From: Pseudomonas sp. ABC1
GTDB taxonomy: Bacteria; Pseudomonadota; Gammaproteobacteria; Pseudomonadales; Pseudomonadaceae
NCBI RefSeq assembly: GCF_013395055.1
Contig: NZ_CP058349.1
Span: 434,001 to 498,000 of the forward strand
Direction of reading: 5' to 3'
DNA: 64,000 nt
Of this stretch, positions 48,363-56,312 are shown one piece after another (the stretch's first letter is position 1; every line of letters starts with the position of its first letter). The translations under genes and the position numbers were made by a program. The notes below the pieces were generated by a model. It had not been told where the DNA came from. It did not search any database and saw nothing but the letters and a program-made list of their open reading frames with translations.

Positions 48363-50462
48363 TCAGAACTGATACTCGACCCCCGCCCCGGCAAACCACG
48401 AGCGGCCCGGTGCTGCTTCGTAGTAGCGCTGGTTGCTGTCGCCGACGATGACCGAGCCGACGTACTGGCGGTCGAACAGGTTGTCCAGCCGCAGGGTCTG
48501 CTGCAAGCGCCAGTTCCCCAGGCGCTGCTCCAGTTGCGCACGCCAGTTGAAGACCGCATAGGCCGGCGCGGCCTTCGCGAGGTTGCTGTCCTCGGTATAG
48601 ACCTTGCTCCGGTACAAGCCTTCCACGGCCGTGTTGAAGCCTTCCAGCGGCTCCCAGTTGAGCTCGGCGAACAGCGTGGTGCGCGGCACGCCCGGCAGGT
48701 TGTTGCCACTGTCGATACGGTTGCCGCCCGCGTTGAAGGAAGAGTCGTAGACCGCCTGCAGGTAGGTATAGGCAAGGCTGACGGTCCACTGGGAGTGCAG
48801 TTGCGCTTCCAGGCCCAGCTCCAGGCCGCGACGCTGCGTCCTGCCGGCATTCTGGTAGCTGGTACGACCGCCCTGACTGCCCGAGACGACGATTTCGTCA
48901 TCGGTGTCGATCTGGAACAGCGCCGCATTGATGCGCGCACGCTCGCCCAGCAGCGCCTTGAGGCCAAGCTCGTACTGGGTGCTGAGGGAAGGCGACAGGT
49001 TGCGATTGAAGCTGCTGTCCAGGCCGTAGGCCAGCTCGCCCAGGGTTGGCGTTTCATAACCGCGACCGACGCTGACATAGCCGTTCAGCTCGGGTGTGAA
49101 GGCATAACCGACGCTGAGCGAGGGCGTCGCCTTGCGGTAGCGCTGGGTGCCGCTGTCATCGCCATTCAGGCCCGCGATGTACTTGTCGTCCACCTCGATC
49201 TCGACGTTGCTGTAGCGCACCCCGCCCTGCACGGTCCAGTCGCCCACCTGCCAGGTCAACTGAGCATAGGGATCGAGGCTGGTCACCGTGTTGATCTCGT
49301 CGCGCCGCAAACGGCCCTTGACGCCCACCTGGCCGCTGGAAAGGAAGTTCTCGTAGCCCTGGCGGTCATCCTGGCTGCGGTCGTACTCCAATCCCAGGGC
49401 CAGGCGCAGGTCACCGATGCGGCTCTGCAAGGGTTGCAGCCAACGCAGGCTGCCACCGTGGAAATGCCGTTCGAAATCCACTACCCCGCCGCCGTGGCGC
49501 GCATTGCCCTGAGGGCCAGCCGGAATGGCCAGGTACTGGATCACATGGCGCTTGCCGCCATAGAGCGTGGCTTGCAGCGTCGCTTCGCCAAAATCGCGCT
49601 CGTAGTTCACGCCGAGTTGCTGGTGGTCGATGCTCTTGCGCGTGTCATACAGCAGCGCATTGGGCGTGACCGAACGCGGATCGTCCTTGTAGGCCTGCCA
49701 GCTCTGACCGAGCGGGTCATCGGTGCCGTTCTGCTCCAGGCTGCTGTAGACCACTGCCAGGCGGCTGTCGTCGTCCGGGGTGAAGCTCAGCTTGCCGAAT
49801 ACCTGGTCGCGGCGGGCGGCGCTGTGATCGCGATAGCCATCGGTGTCCAGGCGTGAAGCGTTGAACAGAAAGCCCACGCCATTGGCCTCGCCCTCGGCGT
49901 TCAGGCGGTTGCGCCGCAGGCCGTCGCTGCCGAACAGGGTGCTGGCACCGATGCGCGGCGCACCCTGCCCGTCCCGCGAGAACATCTGCACCACGCCCCC
50001 GGCATTGCTGCCGTAGAGCACCGAGGCCGGCCCACGCAAGACTTCGATGCGCTCTGCGGTGTCGAGGTTGAAGGTCGCCGCCTGGCCCTGTCCATCCGGG
50101 GTGCTGGCCGGTATGCCATCGGTGATCAGCTTGATGCCGCGCACCCCGAAGGCCGAGCGGGCACCGAAGCCACGAGAAGATATCTGCAGGTCCTGCGCAT
50201 AGTTCTGCCGGTTCTGCACCACCAGCCCAGGCACACGGGCCAGCGCTTCCGAGGCGTTGATGCCCAGTTGCCCGTCGCGAATCTGCCGTGCGCTGACGCT
50301 GTCGACCGAGAACGGCTGATCGAAACTCGACGCCGCACTGCGCGAGCCGCTGACCACCAGCGGGTCCAGTTCCAGCTCCAGGGCCAGCGCCTGCCCGGAA
50401 ACGGCGGCACTCACGGCGAGGAACAGGGCGTTGCGGCTAAGTCGGGCAAGGCTATCGGTCAT
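48363..50462 (-). CDS. pqqU: TonB-dependent receptor, PqqU/YncD-like (PQQ uptake)
   Basis: This 699-residue outer-membrane receptor has a signal peptide (to about residue 28, ALA), a plug domain with VPGLVVQNRQNYAQDLQIS, DGIPASTPDGQGQ and RIEVLRGPASVLYGSNAGG, and a 22-strand barrel. It ends in FAGAGVEYQF with terminal Phe. The plug and several barrel stretches (FGARSAFGVRGIKL, VGSVIVGDSNQRYYEAAPGR) closely match my recollection of E. coli YncD, renamed PqqU after it was shown to import PQQ. The neighbouring quinoprotein genes make PQQ the likely ligand. Confidence 0.85.
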   Translation of the reverse strand: MTDSLARLSRNALFLAVSAAVSGQALALELELDPLVVSGSRSAASSFDQPFSVDSVSARQIRDGQLGINASEALARVPGLVVQNRQNYAQDLQISSRGFGARSAFGVRGIKLITDGIPASTPDGQGQAATFNLDTAERIEVLRGPASVLYGSNAGGVVQMFSRDGQGAPRIGASTLFGSDGLRRNRLNAEGEANGVGFLFNASRLDTDGYRDHSAARRDQVFGKLSFTPDDDSRLAVVYSSLEQNGTDDPLGQSWQAYKDDPRSVTPNALLYDTRKSIDHQQLGVNYERDFGEATLQATLYGGKRHVIQYLAIPAGPQGNARHGGGVVDFERHFHGGSLRWLQPLQSRIGDLRLALGLEYDRSQDDRQGYENFLSSGQVGVKGRLRRDEINTVTSLDPYAQLTWQVGDWTVQGGVRYSNVEIEVDDKYIAGLNGDDSGTQRYRKATPSLSVGYAFTPELNGYVSVGRGYETPTLGELAYGLDSSFNRNLSPSLSTQYELGLKALLGERARINAALFQIDTDDEIVVSGSQGGRTSYQNAGRTQRRGLELGLEAQLHSQWTVSLAYTYLQAVYDSSFNAGGNRIDSGNNLPGVPRTTLFAELNWEPLEGFNTAVEGLYRSKVYTEDSNLAKAAPAYAVFNWRAQLEQRLGNWRLQQTLRLDNLFDRQYVGSVIVGDSNQRYYEAAPGRSWFAGAGVEYQF

Positions 50463-50593
50463 GGTCGCTCCATCTCGGTATCGGCACAGGGAATGGGTGA
50501 ACAATAATGCCTATCCTCGCCCGGGGCGTCCGGCAAAGGTCTTACGACCAAAGGACCATGCTGCCTGAAGGCGGCAGCGATACACACCGGGAG

Positions 50594-51526
50594 TCAGCCC
50601 TCTGACGCCCGCAGTACGCGCCGTTCATAAGTCGGATAGAGGTGGCTGACGGTGCGGATCAGTTCGTAGCGGGTCAGGCTGATCGCGGCGAAGCGCTCCG
50701 GTATCGGCGTGCGCAACACCTCGTTCATGTCCGCACCGGACACGGCGGCATCGTTCAACACCATGTCGAGCCAACCCAGGTAATCGCGCATCTGCACGAA
50801 GGGCGTATCGTCCTTCGCCACCGGGCCATGCCCCGGCACCAGCAAACGCCAGGGCAGCGCCGCCAGGGTGTCGATGTCCTTCAGCCAGACATCCAGTCCC
50901 GGCGAGTTCGGCGTGGTCAGGGCGCGCTGATAGAACACCAGATCCCCAGCGAACAGCACGCCCGTGGTTTCATCGAGGATGGCCAGGTCGGCGCCGGTAT
51001 GCCCACTCAGGGACAGCAGGCGCAGACGATGATCTCCCACTTGCAGCACGCCCGGCTCCAGCACTTCGTTGGCCAGGACCAGCTCAGTGCCGCGCATCCA
51101 GTCCCCGACCAGACGGTACATGTTCTCGGCCATGGCATCGCCCTGCTCGCGCAGCAACTGGTTGGTACCGGCCAGAGCGGCGATGGGCGCCTCGGCGAAG
51201 GCCTGGTTGCCCAGCACATGGTCCGGGTGATGGTGAGTCAGCAGCACCTTGACCACCGGCTGGCCGGTCGTCTCGGCGATCACCTGGCGCATGGCTTCGC
51301 CATAACGGCGGGAAGGCCCGGTGTCGATCACCACCACCCCGGCGGAGGTCAGGATAAACGCGGTGTTGACGATATTGCCGCCGTTTTTCCGGTCGAAATC
51401 GTCCGTACTGCCTTCCAGTAGCCAGGTGTTCTCGGCGATCTGGCGCGGTTGCAGACGGTACTCCAGCTCGCCCAACGCGGGCGTGGCGAGGCACAGCAGA
51501 AAGGTGAAATGAAGTAGTGAACGCAT
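50594..51526 (-). CDS. Quinoprotein relay system zinc metallohydrolase (MBL fold)
   Basis: This 310-residue exported metallo-beta-lactamase-fold protein has a signal peptide (MRSLLHFTFLLCLATPALG). The zinc motif LTHHHPDHVLGN is intact, with later ligands in LSGHTGADLA and LVPGHGP. It fits the quinoprotein-relay zinc metallohydrolase group that accompanies PQQ alcohol dehydrogenases. GGGGAGG precedes the ATG. It stands between pqqU and the SoxYZ-like carrier on the same strand; the substrate is not known. Confidence 0.82.
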   Translation of the reverse strand: MRSLLHFTFLLCLATPALGELEYRLQPRQIAENTWLLEGSTDDFDRKNGGNIVNTAFILTSAGVVVIDTGPSRRYGEAMRQVIAETTGQPVVKVLLTHHHPDHVLGNQAFAEAPIAALAGTNQLLREQGDAMAENMYRLVGDWMRGTELVLANEVLEPGVLQVGDHRLRLLSLSGHTGADLAILDETTGVLFAGDLVFYQRALTTPNSPGLDVWLKDIDTLAALPWRLLVPGHGPVAKDDTPFVQMRDYLGWLDMVLNDAAVSGADMNEVLRTPIPERFAAISLTRYELIRTVSHLYPTYERRVLRASEG

Positions 51527-51682
51527 GAAGCCTCCCCGTTCGATGGAGCAGCCGCATGTCGCGACCAAACCGCCACGCCAGCCACATCGCCGATTGCCCC
51601 TGGAAGTAGCGTGCGCCGTGCGTACCAGAGATCGCATCGCCAATCCCCCGGTACACGCCGCACACCCTACGCAAAGCGCGCG

Positions 51683-52429
51683 TTAGAACGTCGCCTCGAA
51701 TTCGTTGCCATTGTTATCGCGCAGCCACAACCGCGCCGCGTCCTGGCTTTTCAGCTCCAGGCTGAGGGTCGGGTTTTCACTGACAGCCGGATAGAGTTCG
51801 AGGGTGGCCAGGGCTTCGCCGTGCTCATTGCGCAATTGCGCCTGGTTGAGGAAAAACTCGGGGATGCCGCCGATCAGTCCATTGTCCATCGGATGGGAAA
51901 TACGCAGCCGCAGGCGGCTGCTGTCGGCACGCTCGAAACGGCCGCCCTGCACTTCGCCCAGGTGCTTCTCCCAACCTGGCTGGCTGCGCACCACGCTGGG
52001 CGCCGTACAACCGCCGCCTGCCGCATCCACACGGGCGGAACCGATGTGCCAGACACCATCGCGCGTCAGCACCGCCGCGCGGATGGCCGTTGCCTGTTCG
52101 ACACGAATACGGATCGCCGCCACCGGCAGGACCTGCTCGCCGGGGTGGAAGGTGAAGATGCGAGGAATCGGGTTCAATTCGGCCCATGCCTCTATGCGCA
52201 CCACTTCACCGGGCACCTGGCGGGCATCCACCTGGATCGGCACCTGCCGCGCATCCTCGGCGAACGGCGGGGTCAGTACCTTGACCCGCTCATCGAAGAC
52301 GTAAGGCTCCCCATTCAGCAGGCGCTGATAGTGGTAGTCCCACATCGTCGATTGCAGAGGGTCAGTCCCGGTGGCCCAGGCACTCCCCAGCACGTTCACC
52401 AGCAGCAGAAACAGCAGGTATCTGGACAT
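51683..52429 (-). CDS. Quinoprotein dehydrogenase-associated SoxYZ-like carrier
   Basis: This 248-residue periplasmic protein has signal peptide MSRYLLFLLLVNVLGSAWA. The N-terminal part is SoxY-like, with the cysteine in DAAGGGCTAPS (about residue 140) resembling the SoxY swinging-arm GGC. The C-terminal part is SoxZ-like with LRISHPMDNGLI. The family is found beside PQQ dehydrogenases, where a sulfur-relay or redox-carrier role is suspected. It follows cytochrome c550 after 21 bases and precedes the metallohydrolase gene by 156 bases. Confidence 0.85.
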   Translation of the reverse strand: MSRYLLFLLLVNVLGSAWATGTDPLQSTMWDYHYQRLLNGEPYVFDERVKVLTPPFAEDARQVPIQVDARQVPGEVVRIEAWAELNPIPRIFTFHPGEQVLPVAAIRIRVEQATAIRAAVLTRDGVWHIGSARVDAAGGGCTAPSVVRSQPGWEKHLGEVQGGRFERADSSRLRLRISHPMDNGLIGGIPEFFLNQAQLRNEHGEALATLELYPAVSENPTLSLELKSQDAARLWLRDNNGNEFEATF

Positions 52430-52450
52430 GCAACCATCCTCGAACCGCGA

Positions 52451-52885
52451 TCACTTGCCGACGCGACTCTCGATATAGGTACGAATGGCCCACAAGGCTT
52501 CCTGGTTCAGGTGGTCAGCCATGCGCGGCATGTAGACCGCACCGTCGCGTACCGCACCATTGATGACGCGTTCCTTGAACCATTCGTCGCCGTTGATATT
52601 GGCTTCCAGCTCGCGCAGATCAGGTGCGATACCACCGGACATGGCTTCGAGACCATGGCAGCGAGCACAGTTCTGATTGTAGGCGGAAGAACCGATGTCC
52701 ACCGCCAGGTCGTGCTCGGGGGAGTCGCCACGGTAGGGGTTCTCGTCCAGCCATTCCTTGCCAAGCGGGGTCAGTCCTTCAGTGTTCACGGCTTGCGGCA
52801 CCATATCTCCATGTGCCAGGGCTAATCCGGTAGCGCTCAGTGCACCTGCGGCCAACAGTGCGCGCAACATTTTCTTCTTGTTCAT
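52451..52885 (-). CDS. exaB: Cytochrome c550, electron acceptor of PQQ alcohol dehydrogenase
   Basis: This 144-residue periplasmic c-type cytochrome (ExaB/PedF family) has signal peptide MNKKKMLRALLAAGALSATGLALA. The single heme site NQNCARCHGLEAM and an axial Met candidate in VYMPRMADHLN are visible. It takes electrons from the ethanol dehydrogenase encoded divergently 458 bases away and passes them to a terminal oxidase. AAGGTGG precedes the ATG at 52885. Confidence 0.92.
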   Translation of the reverse strand: MNKKKMLRALLAAGALSATGLALAHGDMVPQAVNTEGLTPLGKEWLDENPYRGDSPEHDLAVDIGSSAYNQNCARCHGLEAMSGGIAPDLRELEANINGDEWFKERVINGAVRDGAVYMPRMADHLNQEALWAIRTYIESRVGK

Positions 52886-53343
52886 GACTACCACCTTCTT
52901 TTCGGGATTCCTGCAAGGCACACACGCCGAGGGACAGAAGCCCTGTGCAGCGCATGGCAGACATCTTAGAAAGGAGGCGGGAAGCGCCAGAATGCTGCTT
53001 TGGTGGTCGACCCCTGCTCCCTTGGTATAGGCGCAAGGGAGTAGATTTCACACCCCCGGTAGCACTACCTAAGTAGCAATTCCAAATCACGTCCGGATTG
53101 GGAATTTTTCCCGAAGTTCGCGGGAATAATTCCGTATCCGGACGATGAGCAAGGTTCCAATATCGAATTGCCAGGCCGCTTGATGCAGGCCACGTGGCAA
53201 CTTCGCAGGCAACGCTGCGAACCGGCGGGAAAGGCTGACCTCCAGGTGGTAGGCCAGCGTGGAAGACCGGTGAACAACGCTACTGGAAGTCGTTGTACAG
53301 CCAGCAATGGCGGCCTAGTTCGAACAATAATGGGAACCAGAAC
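52886..53343. other. 458-base divergent control region of exaB and exaA
   Basis: No gene is seen. It contains the inverted repeat CTCCCTTG (53017-53024) / CAAGGGAG (53034-53041) and, 50 bases on, a nested palindrome cluster at 53090-53144 (separate entry). The 190 bases before exaA are rich in direct CAGG/CGG repeats without clear promoter boxes. In other pseudomonads this region is controlled by the LuxR-type regulator ErbR/AgmR, but no regulator is in this window. Confidence 0.6.
53090..53144. promoter_or_regulatory. Nested palindrome cluster between exaB and exaA
   Basis: The outer 9-bp arms CGTCCGGAT (53090-53098) and ATCCGGACG (53136-53144) enclose two further palindromes: GGGAATTTTTCCC (53100-53112) and GGAATAATTCC (53123-53133). 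The symmetry suggests regulator binding or an mRNA leader structure of the alcohol dehydrogenase. Confidence 0.6.
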
Positions 53344-55203
53344 ATGACAACAAAATCGTTACCCAGCAGCAAACGCCCCCTCGCCTTTGCCGTTCAGTGC
53401 CTGGCACTGGCCGGTACTCTGGGCCTGGCTGGTGCAGCCAACGCCAAGCCTGTCACCTGGGAGGACATCGCCAACGACCACGTCACCACGAAGGACGTCC
53501 TGCAATACGGCCTCGGCACCAACGCACAGCGCTGGAGCCCACTGGCCAAGGTCAACGACAAGAACGTATTCAAACTGACACCTGCCTGGTCCTTCTCCTT
53601 CGGTGACGAGAAGCAGCGCGGTCAGGAATCCCAGGCCATCGTCCATGATGGCGTGATCTACGTCACCGGCTCCTACTCCCGCGTGTTCGCCCTCGACGCC
53701 AAGACCGGCAAGCGCCTCTGGAGCTACAACCACCGCCTGCCCGACGATATCCGTCCGTGCTGTGACGTGGTCAACCGCGGCGCCGCCATCTATGGCGACA
53801 AGATCTTCGTCGGCACCCTCGACGCGCGCGTCGTAGCCCTGAACAAGGACACCGGCAAGGTCGTCTGGAACAAGAAGTTCGGCGATCACTCCGCTGGCTA
53901 CACCATGACCGGCGCCCCGACCCTGGTCAAAGACAGCAAGACCGGCAAGACCCTGCTGATCCACGGCAGCTCCGGTGACGAGTTCGGCGTAGTCGGCAAG
54001 CTCTTCGCCCGCGACCCGGACACCGGTGAAGAACTCTGGATGCGCCCCTTCGTCGAGGGCCACATGGGCCGCCTGAACGGCAAGGACAGCACACCGACCG
54101 GCGACATCAAGGCTCCGTCCTGGCCGGATGATCCAAACCATCCGACCGGCAAGAAAGAAGCCTGGAGCCAGGGCGGTGGTGCACCGTGGCAGAGCGCCAG
54201 CTTCGATGCCGAAACCAACACCATCATCATCGGTACCGGCAACCCGGCACCCTGGAACGGCTGGGCGCGTACCTCCGACGGCGGCAACCCGCACGACTAC
54301 GACAGCCTCTACACCTCCGGCCAGGTTGGCGTAGACCCGACCACCGGCGAAGTGAAGTGGTTCTACCAGCACACCCCGAACGATGCCTGGGACTTCTCCG
54401 GCAACAACGAACTGGTGCTGTTCGACTACAAAGACAAGAACGGCAAGGTCGTCAAGGCTACCGCCCACGCTGACCGTAACGGCTTCTTCTATGTGGTCGA
54501 CCGTAACAACGGCAAGCTGCAGAACGCCTTCCCGTTCGTCGACAAGATCACCTGGGCCAGCCACATCGACCTGAAGACCGGCCGTCCGGTCGAGAACGAA
54601 GGTCAGCGTCCGCCGCTGCCTGAGCCAGGCGAGAAACACGGCAAGTCCGTCGAAGTTTCTCCGCCGTTCCTTGGTGGCAAGAACTGGAACCCGATGGCCT
54701 ACAGCCAGGACACCGGCCTGTTCTATGTTCCGGCCAACCACTGGAAAGAGGACTACTGGACCGAGGAAGTCAGCTACAAGAAAGGCTCCGCTTACCTGGG
54801 CCAGGGCTTCCGCATCAAGCGTCTGTTCGACGACCACGTCGGTATCCTGCGTGCGATGAACCCGACCACCGGCAAAGTGGCCTGGGAACACAAGGAAAAA
54901 CTGCCACTGTGGGCCGGCGTTCTGGCCACCAAGGGCAACCTGGTGTTCACCGGCACCGGCGACGGCTACTTCAAGGCCTTCGACGCCAAGAACGGCAAGG
55001 AGCTGTGGAAGTTCCAGGTCGGTACCGGGATCATCTCCCCGCCCATCACCTGGGAACAGGATGGCGAGCAGTACATCGGCGTAACGGCCGGTTACGGCGG
55101 GGCCGTACCGCTGTGGGGCGGCGACATGGCCGAACTGACCAAGCCGGTCGCACAGGGCGGTTCCTTCTGGGTGTTCAAGCTGCCCAGCTGGGAAAAGAAC
55201 TGA
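53344..55203 (+). CDS. exaA: PQQ-dependent alcohol dehydrogenase, Ca-type (ExaA/PedE)
   Basis: This 619-residue periplasmic quinoprotein oxidises ethanol and other alcohols. It has a signal peptide (to about ANA-K35) and an eight-bladed W-motif propeller. The adjacent disulfide is in RPCCDVV (Cys139-Cys140), metal/PQQ ligands are Glu213 (GDEFG) and Asn300 (GTGNPAP), and the catalytic Asp is in NDAWDFSGN (Asp350). Two residues after it stands Ser352 instead of the Asp that lanthanide enzymes (PedH, XoxF) need, so calcium is the expected metal. Electrons pass to the cytochrome c550 encoded divergently. A 41-codon upstream extension is rejected because MTTKS starts the signal peptide. Confidence 0.95.
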   Translation: MTTKSLPSSKRPLAFAVQCLALAGTLGLAGAANAKPVTWEDIANDHVTTKDVLQYGLGTNAQRWSPLAKVNDKNVFKLTPAWSFSFGDEKQRGQESQAIVHDGVIYVTGSYSRVFALDAKTGKRLWSYNHRLPDDIRPCCDVVNRGAAIYGDKIFVGTLDARVVALNKDTGKVVWNKKFGDHSAGYTMTGAPTLVKDSKTGKTLLIHGSSGDEFGVVGKLFARDPDTGEELWMRPFVEGHMGRLNGKDSTPTGDIKAPSWPDDPNHPTGKKEAWSQGGGAPWQSASFDAETNTIIIGTGNPAPWNGWARTSDGGNPHDYDSLYTSGQVGVDPTTGEVKWFYQHTPNDAWDFSGNNELVLFDYKDKNGKVVKATAHADRNGFFYVVDRNNGKLQNAFPFVDKITWASHIDLKTGRPVENEGQRPPLPEPGEKHGKSVEVSPPFLGGKNWNPMAYSQDTGLFYVPANHWKEDYWTEEVSYKKGSAYLGQGFRIKRLFDDHVGILRAMNPTTGKVAWEHKEKLPLWAGVLATKGNLVFTGTGDGYFKAFDAKNGKELWKFQVGTGIISPPITWEQDGEQYIGVTAGYGGAVPLWGGDMAELTKPVAQGGSFWVFKLPSWEKN

Positions 55204-55214
55204 TAGCGATGTAG

Positions 55215-55235
55215 CGCGCCCTGCGGGGCGCGTTT
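55215..55235 (+). terminator. Hairpin 1 after exaA
   Basis: CGCGCCC-TGCG-GGGCGCG (55215-55232) followed by TTT. A likely terminator or processing signal, 11 bases after the exaA stop. Confidence 0.7.
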
Positions 55236-55240
55236 CCAGA

Positions 55241-55303
55241 AACCTGGCTCACGCCAGGTTCTCTGGGAAAGCAGCGGATCGCCGCTGTTTTCCCAGAGAA
55301 CCT
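55241..55303 (+). promoter_or_regulatory. Mutually exclusive hairpins between exaA and the pentapeptide gene
   Basis: AACCTGGC (55241-55248) can pair with GCCAGGTT (55253-55260). The same AGGTT is also the outer start of a much longer 22-bp stem, 55256-55277 with 55282-55303, containing one G-U pair and a 4-base loop. The two foldings compete. This resembles an attenuator or antiterminator. Confidence 0.55.
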
Positions 55304-55328
55304 ACAACTACAACAAACGGGTATCGCC

Positions 55329-55982
55329 ATGAAATTGCACAGACTGCTTCCCCTCGCCCTGCTCTTCACCAGCCACATGGCGCTCGCCGCCGACGACAGC
55401 GACGCCCTGGTCATCAATGGCTGCCGTATCGCTCCGGAAAGCCAGTGCCCGAACGCCGACCTGCGTGGTGCCAACCTGAGCAACCAGGACATGAAAAACA
55501 TGAACCTGGCCGGTGCCGACCTGCGCGGCGCCGACCTGCGCCACTCGCGCCTGGACCTGGCCAACCTGGAGAAAGCCAAGCTGCAGAAAGCCAACCTGAC
55601 CCGCGCCAGCCTGCAACAGGCCAACCTGCGCGTTGCCGACTTCACCGGAGCCCGGCTGGTCGCCATCCAGGGCTGGGGGCTGTTCGGCCAGGGTGCACAA
55701 TTCCAGGGCGCCGACCTCTCCGCCGCTTACCTGGAGTTCGCCCGTATCAGCGGCGCCAAGATGCATGACGTCAACCTGACCGCTGCCGATCTGGAAATGA
55801 CCTGGCTGAGCAAGGCCGACCTCAAGGGCGCCAACCTCACCGACGCCAATCTGCAGGAAGCCAAGTTCGGCGAAGCCAACCTGGAAAACGCCATCCTCAC
55901 CGGCGCCCGCCGCCACTACGCCAACTTCCAGGGCACCAATATGGCAGGCTGCACCGATTGTCCGCAGGGGTGGGACAAGTAA
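55329..55982 (+). CDS. Exported pentapeptide-repeat protein
   Basis: This 217-residue protein has a signal peptide (MKLHRLLPLALLFTSHMALA) and Cys-flanked NGCRIAPESQCPNADL. About 25 A(D/N)LxX repeats then form a right-handed beta-helix (ANLSN, ADLRG, ADLRH, ANLEK and so on, residues about 40-205). It ends with a Cys pair (MAGCTDCPQGW). The same type of gene follows pedE in other pseudomonads. A role in stabilising or escorting the dehydrogenase is plausible, not shown. The ATG has no strong ribosome site; expression may depend on the upstream hairpins. Confidence 0.87.
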   Translation: MKLHRLLPLALLFTSHMALAADDSDALVINGCRIAPESQCPNADLRGANLSNQDMKNMNLAGADLRGADLRHSRLDLANLEKAKLQKANLTRASLQQANLRVADFTGARLVAIQGWGLFGQGAQFQGADLSAAYLEFARISGAKMHDVNLTAADLEMTWLSKADLKGANLTDANLQEAKFGEANLENAILTGARRHYANFQGTNMAGCTDCPQGWDK

Positions 55983-56029
55983 GCACGGATGGCCCTGCTC
56001 GACACTGCTCCGATGCAATAGCCCGCTCC

Positions 56030-56137
56030 TGTGCGAATGCCAGGTGGCGGGACGGGGCACGCATGAATACATCCCTGTAGCTCTACGCCGCCATCCCTGG
56101 CGGCGAAGGCCCCGTCCCGCCACCTGACATCCGCACA
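56030..56137. repeat. Palindromic element with 29-bp arms
   Basis: The left arm 56030-56058 and right arm 56109-56137 are reverse complements at 27 of 29 positions (core CAGGTGGCGGGACGGGGC). The 50-base centre holds a further hairpin CGCCGCC-ATCCCT-GGCGGCG. It lies in the 330-base gap between convergent genes that otherwise contains only direct repeat A. It looks like a non-autonomous repeat element. Confidence 0.75.
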
Positions 56138-56185
56138 ACCGTCTTCGGTGGTGACTGTAGGAAGAAACCCGCCGACCTTGACTTT

Positions 56186-56260
56186 GCGCACCTAGGCTCC
56201 CGCCTGCGCGGGAGCGACGGGGTGAGCTTTTCCCCAGGACCACCTCGGTATTGACCGCGA
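56186..56260 (+). repeat. 75-bp direct repeat, copy A
   Basis: This is identical to copy B (58965-59039) at about 65 of 75 positions, with the first 50 bases matching at 48. It includes the REP-like core CTCCCGCCTGCGCGGGAG. It lies 52 bases beyond the receptor stop codon. Confidence 0.85.
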
Positions 56261-56312
56261 GCCCTGCCAGTCCCTCGGAGCCATCTTCGCGAAGATACTG
56301 AAAGGTATCTGC

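Noticed and set aside
53359..54891. Long minus-strand open frame opposite exaA
   Set aside because: Antisense of a strongly codon-biased quinoprotein gene; composition (Val/Ala/Gly/Asp repeats) is not protein-like.
55983..56312. A gene between the pentapeptide gene and the receptor
   Set aside because: The segment consists of a palindromic element and a direct repeat; no frame of protein-like composition was found.
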